Positions 40,742 through 46,586 of a DNA stretch of 46,586 bases are shown in pieces. The notes under the pieces were generated by a model. The model did not search any database, had not been told where the DNA came from, and saw nothing but the letters and a program-made list of their open reading frames with translations. This DNA comes from Acidobacteriota bacterium. Its GTDB lineage: Bacteria > Acidobacteriota > Terriglobia > Acidiferrales > UBA7541. The stretch is from positions 1 to 46,586 of the forward strand of contig JABCZF010000030.1 in assembly GCA_013289825.1 (NCBI GenBank), written 5' to 3'. Numbering within the stretch: position 1 is the first letter of the stretch; each line of letters starts with the position of its first letter. Both the position numbers and the translations under genes were made by a program.

Positions 40742-43711
40742 CTAACTGCTAAGTGCTTCTTCATGGGCGGGGCAAATCGATTTGTAAGCGCAGCTTCGGC
40801 AAAGGTAGCCCGGTTTCGGAGGGAAGTGGCCAGCGCGGATGTCGGCGGCGGCTTCCAGCACGATTTTTTGGGCCTCGTCGAGTTGTTTGGCGTCGCGAGT
40901 GGTTACCTGGATCTGGTTGTCTTGGAGGTAGTGGAACACCAGGCGGACGGGGTTCCATTCGAAGATCTCTTTGGCGGCCAGGGCGTACAGGCTGAGCTGC
41001 AAATCTTTTTTGGCGTCGACGTCTTTTTTGGGCTTGCCGGTTTTGTAGTCGATGATTTCGACGTCTTTGCGGCCGAGGGAATTTACCTGGTCCATTCGTC
41101 CGATGATGGTGACGTTGTCCTCCATCGGTAGCGCAAAGGATTTTTCCAGTTCGAGGACCCGCGGCGCGTCTTCGAGCAGTGCGGCGTGGAAAGTACGCAA
41201 CTGTTCGAGGCCATCTTGCTGGTAGCCCTTTTCCTGGTAGTCGTCTTCAAAACCTGCGGACGTCCACTCGGTTTCGAAGATGCGCGCCACCTCTTCGAAG
41301 GGGAGTTTTATGCCTTTGCGGAAATGCTCGATGAAGCGCTTGATGGTGGTGTGCATCACGCTGCCGAAGCTGAGCACGGCCTTGGGGCCTTCTTTCAGGC
41401 CCCAGGAACGGCTGAAGAGATACTGTTGCGGGCAACTGCGGTAGCCGCTGACGGCCGATGGGCTCAACGTGAGCGGTTCGGGAGCGCGAGGGTGGAATTC
41501 CAGGGCCCAGTCGGCGATGCGAGAGAAAATTTTCGGAGGATCGGGGGCGACAGGAAAAAGTTCAAGTTCACCGGCAAATGAGGGTTCTTTTTTCCCGAAG
41601 GCCCGAGGTGCGGGCAGTTTTGGCTTCAGCTGCCGGATGTCGCGGCGCTTGATCGCGGGATCCATAAGGAGGTCTTCGATGAACACCGGTATCTTGCCCT
41701 TTTTTTCGGTGAGCGTTGTGAGCGTGAGGCGGTTTTTTGCGCGCGTTAGTGCGACGTAGAAGAGGCGGCGCTCTTCTTGAATGTGGAACTGCTCTGCGGG
41801 TTCGCCTTCTTTCATCAGAGCGGCGGGGAATTCGAAGACGCGGGAGCGTTCCGTTGTTGGAAACTTTTTGTTATTGATGCGCAGAAGGAAGACTTGCGGA
41901 AACTCGAGGCCTTTGGCTCCGTGGACCGTCATCAGCTGGACGGCATCGCCGGGGAAGTCTTCTTCTAGACTGATCACGCCGCCAGCTTGGGAGTAGTAGT
42001 CGAGATACTCGACAAATTCAGCGAGGCTTCGCGTGTCGCTCTTGCGCTCCCACTCTTTGGCGAACTCCGAGAGGCGCGTGACGTACTTACGGTCTTGCGG
42101 GCTGGCGCGTTCTGCTACTTCCAGCCACTCGAGAAGAGCAGCAAGAATTTCGCGGGCCGTGCGGCGGCGGAGCCGTTTGCGTTGCTCGAAGAGGAATTCA
42201 AGCAGTTGGGCCAACGCGCCGGGTGAGGAATCGAAAGGGAGTTGCGTCTGCGGAGCTTCGAGCATGTCATAGAGCGCTTTTTTCCCTTTTCTGGCGCGCT
42301 CGGCGAGGCGCACGAGGTCGACGGGTTCGAATCCCCAGGCGGGCGCCGCTAGCACCCGGGCGCAGGAAAGGTTGTCGAAGGGACTGGCAATCAGGCGCAA
42401 GTAGGCCAGGACGTCTTTGACCAGCGGGTGATCGAGGATAGAGAGGTTGCTGATGACGAAAGGGATTTTGTGGCGGGAGAGTTCTTCGACGAGATCGTCG
42501 CGGTGTGCATGCTGGCGGTAGAGGATGGCGAAGTCGCGCCACTTGCACCCAGCGGCGCGGAGGCGCTCGAGTTCGCTGACGAGCCAGCGGGCTTCGTCGT
42601 GTTCGGTTTCCAGCTCGACGAGGCGGATTTTTTCGCTCTCTTCTTTGTTGGCGTTCAGGACCTTTTTGGGGAAATCGGCGGTTGTCGTGTTCATCCCAAT
42701 GACTTGCGTGGCTACCCGGAGAATGTTGGGAGTGGAACGATAATTCTCTAGGAGCGAGATACGGAATGGCGTGGAGTCCTGGCCTCCCTTCCAGCCGGCG
42801 AAGCGCTCCAGGAAGAGTTTGAAGCTGCCGAAAGAGGCGCCGCGGAAGCGGTAGATGGCTTGGTCATTGTCGCCGACGGCCACGATGTTTTTTCTGTCTC
42901 CGGCCAGAAGCTCGAGGAGGCGAAGCTGCGCGATGTTGGTGTCTTGAAATTCGTCGACCAGGATGAAGCGGTATTTTCCCTGGAGCGCGTCGCGCAGCGC
43001 GACGTTGGTTTCGAGAAGCTCTACGGCACCGGTGATGAGCGAGCCAAAAGAAACGCGTTTTTTTTCGCGCAGCAAATCTTCGCTGGCGCGGTAGGCGCCG
43101 GCGATTTCCTGCTGGAGGGCGACTTCCTCGGCGCGTTCCTTGAAAGTGTCCTCGTCGAGAGCCGCGCGGTCGGTTTCTAGTTGAGCGGCTAAGCCGTCAG
43201 CGTAGCGCTGGTAGTCCCGACAGGAGACTAGCTCGTCTTGACAGCGCGAGAAGAATTCGACGAAGTCGTTTAAGAACTGGCCGGGATCGGCGAGGCGGCG
43301 GTACTTGTTGAGTTTGAGGCGCTCGAGATTGCGGCGGAGAAGAATCCAGTGATCGACTTTGTCGATCATCAGGCGTTCGGGCGCGGCTTCCTTCAGAAGG
43401 TTCTCGCAGAAGGCGTGGAAGGTGGCCAGGGTGACATTTTTTCCACGTTCGCCGGCGGCGCGTACGACGCGGGCTTTCATCTCCCCGGCTGCTTTGTTTG
43501 TGAAGGTGAGGCCGAGAATGTTCTCGCCGGAAAGGGCGTCGTCGGTTTCTAGGAGGTGGCGGATGCGTTCGATGATCACGCGAGTCTTGCCAGTCCCGGC
43601 GCCCGCAATGACCAGGAGGGGCCCCTCGCCGTGAGTGATGGCGCGGCGTTGGGCTTCGTTGAGCTTCAGCCCGGTTTCCGCCGGTGGATTGAGATCGAAC
43701 AGAGTGGCCAT
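40742..43711 (-). CDS. UvrD/RecB-like helicase-nuclease with C-terminal Fe-S PD-(D/E)XK domain
   Basis: Protein of 989 residues. SF1 helicase, about 10-690: Walker A GAGTGKT (37-43), FTNKAAGEMK, VDEFQDTN (Walker B), GDNDQAIYRFRGA, LENYRSTPNIL, MTVHGAKGLEFPQV and FYVALTRAKNRL. The C-terminal 230 residues hold a RecB-family nuclease: GRMDQV and IIDYKTGK give the catalytic Asp...Asp-x-Lys. Four cysteines, one in YRSCPQQYLFSR and three in LCRSCAYKSICPA, match the 4Fe-4S staple of AddB/AdnB/Cas4. It should unwind and resect DNA ends during repair, alone or with a partner encoded elsewhere. No addB, recC or recD gene is adjacent. Transcribed leftward, alone. Confidence 0.93.
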   Translation of the reverse strand: MATLFDLNPPAETGLKLNEAQRRAITHGEGPLLVIAGAGTGKTRVIIERIRHLLETDDALSGENILGLTFTNKAAGEMKARVVRAAGERGKNVTLATFHAFCENLLKEAAPERLMIDKVDHWILLRRNLERLKLNKYRRLADPGQFLNDFVEFFSRCQDELVSCRDYQRYADGLAAQLETDRAALDEDTFKERAEEVALQQEIAGAYRASEDLLREKKRVSFGSLITGAVELLETNVALRDALQGKYRFILVDEFQDTNIAQLRLLELLAGDRKNIVAVGDNDQAIYRFRGASFGSFKLFLERFAGWKGGQDSTPFRISLLENYRSTPNILRVATQVIGMNTTTADFPKKVLNANKEESEKIRLVELETEHDEARWLVSELERLRAAGCKWRDFAILYRQHAHRDDLVEELSRHKIPFVISNLSILDHPLVKDVLAYLRLIASPFDNLSCARVLAAPAWGFEPVDLVRLAERARKGKKALYDMLEAPQTQLPFDSSPGALAQLLEFLFEQRKRLRRRTAREILAALLEWLEVAERASPQDRKYVTRLSEFAKEWERKSDTRSLAEFVEYLDYYSQAGGVISLEEDFPGDAVQLMTVHGAKGLEFPQVFLLRINNKKFPTTERSRVFEFPAALMKEGEPAEQFHIQEERRLFYVALTRAKNRLTLTTLTEKKGKIPVFIEDLLMDPAIKRRDIRQLKPKLPAPRAFGKKEPSFAGELELFPVAPDPPKIFSRIADWALEFHPRAPEPLTLSPSAVSGYRSCPQQYLFSRSWGLKEGPKAVLSFGSVMHTTIKRFIEHFRKGIKLPFEEVARIFETEWTSAGFEDDYQEKGYQQDGLEQLRTFHAALLEDAPRVLELEKSFALPMEDNVTIIGRMDQVNSLGRKDVEIIDYKTGKPKKDVDAKKDLQLSLYALAAKEIFEWNPVRLVFHYLQDNQIQVTTRDAKQLDEAQKIVLEAAADIRAGHFPPKPGYLCRSCAYKSICPAHEEALSS

Positions 43712-43998
43712 GATTTAAGAAGGTTAGCCGATATTGGGGCAGACGGGAAACGGGGTCAGCAGTTTGGAGAATTCATTCTAAGATCGATTGTCGCGACACG
43801 CCTTTGTGATTCCTTACCTGCCTGGAGTTCTCGTTACTGTGCCAGCTTTCAATGTTCTGTGTGCGGAGACGGGAATACGCCCGGTGTGCTGGTGTTTCGA
43901 GCTGACGAATAATGTGACTTCCAGTTTGATGAACTTCGAGATAGCTCCATGCGCGCGAAGCAGCTTCTAGCCTCGCTACATTTGGTTTCAAGGCGCGT

Positions 43999-44583
43999 TC
44001 AGTTTTGTTTCGAAGCGAAAAGAGTAGAGCGCGCCGAGAGCGCACCGGCCGCAGTTTTGGCGTTAATCTCTGCGGATTTGCCGCGCGGTACGCTGAGTGA
44101 TTCCCACTTTCCGGTTTTGCTGAAAGTAAGATGCTTGGCGAGAAACAAAATCTGGCCCACGTGATGAGCGTAGTGAGCGATCTGGCGGTTGATGGCTTGC
44201 ATGACGGAGTGCGGCTCGCTACGAATCGTGACGGTTCGCGTGAGATCAGACTCCGCGAGCGGTTCGAGCGCATCGAAGAGATATTTCCAGCCGCGTTCCC
44301 ACATTTCGATTACTTCGGTGCGGGTAGCGGGTGGAGTCTCAAATTCCGTGTCGCGGTTGCGGTCGGGTTTTTCGCCATCGGTGGTCAAGAAATCGAGCCA
44401 GCGCGAGCGCATGTTGCCGGACATGTGCTTCACAATGATGGCGATGGAATTGGATTCCGTGTCTAGGGTGATGAACAGGGCTTCGTCTGGGCACTGCGCC
44501 ATGGCCCGGTCGGCCAACTTTTTGTAGTAGCGAAATAGGCCGATGGAATCTTGCAAATAGGAGCTGTTGAGCTGGTGGGGCAT
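43999..44583 (-). CDS. DUF1572 (DinB-like four-helix) protein
   Basis: Protein of 194 residues of the DinB/YfiT-like superfamily, DUF1572 branch. The three metal-binding histidines fit His53 (IVKHMSGN), His137 and His141 (IAHYAHHVGQILFLAKH). The N-terminus is SSYLQDSIGLFRYYKKLADR, typical for the family. Relatives bind divalent metal and some are thiol transferases; the reaction here is unknown. The start ATG at 44583 lacks a Shine-Dalgarno, while a promoter with its -10 seven nt upstream suggests a leaderless mRNA. Much longer frames upstream run through the divergent DinB gene and are rejected. It shares a 180-bp divergent region with that gene. Confidence 0.88.
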   Translation of the reverse strand: MPHQLNSSYLQDSIGLFRYYKKLADRAMAQCPDEALFITLDTESNSIAIIVKHMSGNMRSRWLDFLTTDGEKPDRNRDTEFETPPATRTEVIEMWERGWKYLFDALEPLAESDLTRTVTIRSEPHSVMQAINRQIAHYAHHVGQILFLAKHLTFSKTGKWESLSVPRGKSAEINAKTAAGALSARSTLFASKQN

Positions 44584-44590
44584 GAGGAAT

Positions 44591-44618
44591 ATTCTGTTCT
44601 GTCGGGAGCGCTTGTCAA
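44591..44618 (-). promoter_or_regulatory. Promoter of the DUF1572 gene, leaderless layout
   Basis: Leftward: TTGACA (44618-44613, perfect), 16 nt, CAGAAT (44596-44591, 4 of 6), then 7 nt to the ATG at 44583. Transcription would begin at or just before the start codon. Confidence 0.5.
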
Positions 44619-44696
44619 CGACCATTCGAGGGAATGCGCTCACGCCGAAGGGTTCGCGCGCGGTGATCCCGAGGATGGGGTGGCGGAAAATAATGC

Positions 44697-44726
44697 TTGA
44701 CATTTCGCCTTTTGTTCGCCTACTAT
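44697..44726 (+). promoter_or_regulatory. Promoter of the DinB family gene
   Basis: TTGACA (44697-44702, perfect), 18 nt, TACTAT (44721-44726, 4 of 6). Predicted start near 44733, giving a leader of about 30 nt that contains GGGAGG before the ATG at 44764. Confidence 0.6.
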
Positions 44727-44763
44727 TCTGGCTCTGAATTTCGATTCCGCATGGGAGGCCGAC

Positions 44764-45297
44764 ATGACCATTGGACAAACGATGCTGCCTGAATTTGACC
44801 AGGAGATGCAGAGCACGCGCAAGGTGCTTGAGCGCGTGCCCGACGACAAGTGGGATTGGAAGCCGCACGAGAAGTCCGGGACGCTGGGCTGGCTTGCGGG
44901 GCACGTCGGCACGGTACCTGAATGGATTGCGATGACCATCAAAACCGAAGAGCTGGATTACGCGCCTGTCGGCGGCCCGACGTACCAGCCGCCGAAGATC
45001 ACCAATCGGGCGGAGCTCCTCGCGGCCTTTGAAAAAGGGAGTGCGGAAGCTCGAGCGGCTCTTGCCAGCGTGAGTGACCAGGACATCGTGAAGGGCTGGA
45101 AGCTGCTTGCGGGTGGCAAAGAAATCTTTACCTTGCCGAGGGTCGCTTGTATTCGGGGCATGTGCATGAATCACATGATTCATCATCGGGCCCAGTTGAC
45201 GGTCTATTACCGATTGGTTGGCGTGCCGGTTCCCGGGCTATACGGCCCGAGCGCGGACGAAGGCATGCCGGATTCGACAGCGGCGGCCGCAAACTAA
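44764..45297 (+). CDS. DinB family protein
   Basis: Protein of 177 residues. The DinB fold is marked by WDWKPHEKSGTLGWLAGHVG (His47) and NHMIHHRAQLTVYYRL (His137, His141), the usual three metal ligands. DinB-superfamily proteins are metal-binding four-helix bundles; members include damage-inducible proteins and bacillithiol or mycothiol transferases. GGAGG lies 5 nt before the ATG and the promoter is clear. It is divergent from the DUF1572 gene, a distant superfamily relative. A perfect hairpin follows the stop by 10 nt. Confidence 0.93.
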   Translation: MTIGQTMLPEFDQEMQSTRKVLERVPDDKWDWKPHEKSGTLGWLAGHVGTVPEWIAMTIKTEELDYAPVGGPTYQPPKITNRAELLAAFEKGSAEARAALASVSDQDIVKGWKLLAGGKEIFTLPRVACIRGMCMNHMIHHRAQLTVYYRLVGVPVPGLYGPSADEGMPDSTAAAAN

Positions 45298-45307
45298 AAG
45301 CACCTTG

Positions 45308-45336
45308 AGGCGAGACGGGTGTTGCCCGTCTCGCCT
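45308..45336 (+). terminator. Perfect hairpin after the DinB gene
   Basis: AGGCGAGACGGG and CCCGTCTCGCCT are exact reverse complements, 12-bp arms around a TGTTG loop, followed by the mildly T-rich GTTCTTTCATCTTTTG. Its position 10 nt past the stop supports termination; it resembles the other GC-rich palindromes of the window. Confidence 0.65.
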
Positions 45337-45381
45337 GTTCTTTCATCTTTTGCCGCCGCGACTGCTCCGGGCGCAACGTTG

Positions 45382-45410
45382 TATAATGGTGTGCGTTGTT
45401 CCTCCGGAGG
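45382..45410 (+). promoter_or_regulatory. -10 element and ribosome-site palindrome of the thiolase gene
   Basis: A perfect TATAAT lies at 45382-45387, without a convincing -35. The ribosome binding site GGAGG is part of the palindrome CCTCCGGAGG (45401-45410), so the leader could fold and mask it. The ATG is 12 nt after GGAGG, a long spacing. Confidence 0.4.
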
Positions 45411-45422
45411 TTTACCACGCAC

Positions 45423-46586
45423 ATGGAAACTCCTGTCATTCTCTCTGCTGTACGTACGCCCATCGGAAAATTCCAGGGCGGATTGGCTGGATTCTCGGCT
45501 ATTGAGCTTGGCGGCAAAATTGTCGCCGAAGCTATACGGCGCGCGGGGATCGATCCCCAGGAAGTGGATGAGGCCATCCTCGGCAATGTGGTGCAGGCGG
45601 GACTCGGGCAAAATCCTGCGCGGCAGGCGGCGCTTAAGGGTGGCTGTGCTCCGCGCGTGGCCGCAATGACGATTAACAAAGTTTGCGGCTCGGGGTTGAA
45701 GTCGGTAGCGTTGGCCGCGCAGGCCGTACAGCTTGGTGAATCGGAAATGGTCGTGGCTGGCGGGATGGAGTCGATGTCCAATTGCCCGTATCTGCTCCCG
45801 CAAGCGCGGACGGGCTACAGAATCGGCGACGGCAAGCTCGTGGACTCGATGATCAACGACGGGTTGTGGGACGCGTATGAGAACTTTCACATGGGGATGA
45901 CGGGCGAGCTGGTGGCCGAGAAATACGGGATCACTCGCGAGGAGCAGGACCGGTTTGCGGTGGAGAGCCACCAAAAGGCCATTCGCGCGCGAAAGTCCTG
46001 TTTTTTTGAAGGGCAGATTCTGCCGATCGAAGTGCCGCAGAAAAAGAGCGAGCCGAAGGTCATCAAGTACGACGAATCGCCGCGCGAAGACACTTCCATG
46101 GAAGCGCTGGCCAATTTGAAGCCGGCGTTCAAGAAAGACGGCACGGTGACCGCGGGGAATGCTCCTGGAACGAACGACGGAGCAGCGGCGTTGATGGTTA
46201 CCAGCGAGCGGAACGCGGCCCGCCTGGGTAAGCAGCCGATTGCTCGGATCGTGGCGCAGGCGGTTAGCGGCGTGGAACCGAAATGGGTGATGATGGCGCC
46301 GGTGGACGCGGTGGAGAAATTGCTCGCGAAGACCGGCTGGGACCGCGACCAGGATGTGGACCTTATCGAGTTGAATGAGGCTTTTGCGGTTGCGGCGATT
46401 GCGGTGACGCGGCAACTGCGGCTTAATCCCGAGAAAGTGAACGTGAACGGTGGCGCGGTGGCCTTGGGCCATCCGATTGGAGCGAGTGGCGCACGCATCC
46501 TGGTAACCCTTCTTTATGAATTGCAGCGGCGCAACCTAAAGCGCGGCATCGCTGCGCTTTGCCTCGGCGGAGGCAACGCCGTCGCC
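45423..46586 (+). CDS. Acetyl-CoA acetyltransferase (thiolase), partial at the right edge
   Basis: 388 codons to the window end; the last few residues are missing. Thiolase II condenses two acetyl-CoA to acetoacetyl-CoA, or runs in reverse in fatty-acid breakdown. Active residues are the acylated Cys88 (NKVCGSGLKSV), the NEAFA loop, His350 (ALGHPIGASGAR) and Cys380 (CLGGGNAVA). The start METPVILSAVRTPIGKFQGG is typical for the family. In place of the usual CxGGGMG the protein has CLGGGNA, a small variation near the second catalytic cysteine. Both biosynthetic (AtoB/PhaA) and degradative roles fit. Confidence 0.96.
   Translation, partial: METPVILSAVRTPIGKFQGGLAGFSAIELGGKIVAEAIRRAGIDPQEVDEAILGNVVQAGLGQNPARQAALKGGCAPRVAAMTINKVCGSGLKSVALAAQAVQLGESEMVVAGGMESMSNCPYLLPQARTGYRIGDGKLVDSMINDGLWDAYENFHMGMTGELVAEKYGITREEQDRFAVESHQKAIRARKSCFFEGQILPIEVPQKKSEPKVIKYDESPREDTSMEALANLKPAFKKDGTVTAGNAPGTNDGAAALMVTSERNAARLGKQPIARIVAQAVSGVEPKWVMMAPVDAVEKLLAKTGWDRDQDVDLIELNEAFAVAAIAVTRQLRLNPEKVNVNGGAVALGHPIGASGARILVTLLYELQRRNLKRGIAALCLGGGNAVA

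Noticed and set aside
44584..45186. N-terminal extension of the DUF1572 frame across the divergent DinB gene
   Set aside because: It would run antisense through a certain gene and its promoter; the family begins at MPHQLNS.

Overview
The window looks like chromosomal DNA of an acidobacterium (phylum Acidobacteriota). The evidence is gene content: three VWFA-related proteins of the type named for Acidobacteria (TIGR03436), a PadR regulator coupled to an orphan duplicated ABC permease of the ADOP type, a Ser/Thr kinase fused to WD40-like PD40 repeats, and TonB-family proteins with a CxYCP motif. The DNA is GC-rich, densely coded, and shows no phage, IS, CRISPR, rRNA or tRNA that I could find. 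The taxonomic call is inference from gene families, not from a marker alignment.

Left part (1-7 kb): a PQQ-dependent sorbosone-dehydrogenase-type gene cut by the left edge, a secreted M3 (Dcp-like) peptidase, a gluconokinase, and a membrane-anchored HtrA-type serine protease with two PDZ domains. From 7.1 to 12.4 kb lies a tight alpha-glucan operon: a GH63-like glucosidase, a GNAT acetyltransferase, and a glycogen-debranching (amylo-alpha-1,6-glucosidase) enzyme.

Middle part (12.8-25.8 kb): a VOC-like protein, then a redox-signalling operon. This operon holds a response-regulator/thioredoxin-reductase-like fusion without the redox CxxC, a histidine kinase with a cyclic-nucleotide-binding-like sensor, a UBP-type zinc finger, and an ABM-type monooxygenase. 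Facing it is a polytopic membrane protein. Next come a small membrane protein, the PadR-ADOP pair, and a leftward run of L,D-transpeptidase (YafK/DpaA-like), tail-anchored small protein, secreted hypothetical and TerC.

Right part (25.8-46.6 kb): two TonB-family proteins; the ileS-lspA-(DUF2846-like)-rluD group; a block of three VWA proteins around a kinase-PD40 gene and a decayed TPR fragment; a very short self-contained transcription unit encoding a 17-residue lysine-rich peptide; a UvrD-like helicase fused to an AddB/Cas4-type Fe-S nuclease; two divergent DinB-superfamily genes; and a thiolase cut by the right edge.

Three patterns cross the window. Several genes (RluA-type synthase, first VWA, DUF1572) have a -10 element 6-8 nt before the start and no Shine-Dalgarno, suggesting leaderless mRNAs. 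By eye the + strand is C-rich to about 25 kb and G-rich from about 28 kb, whichever strand is coding. Several gene ends or divergent regions carry near-perfect GC-rich palindromes.
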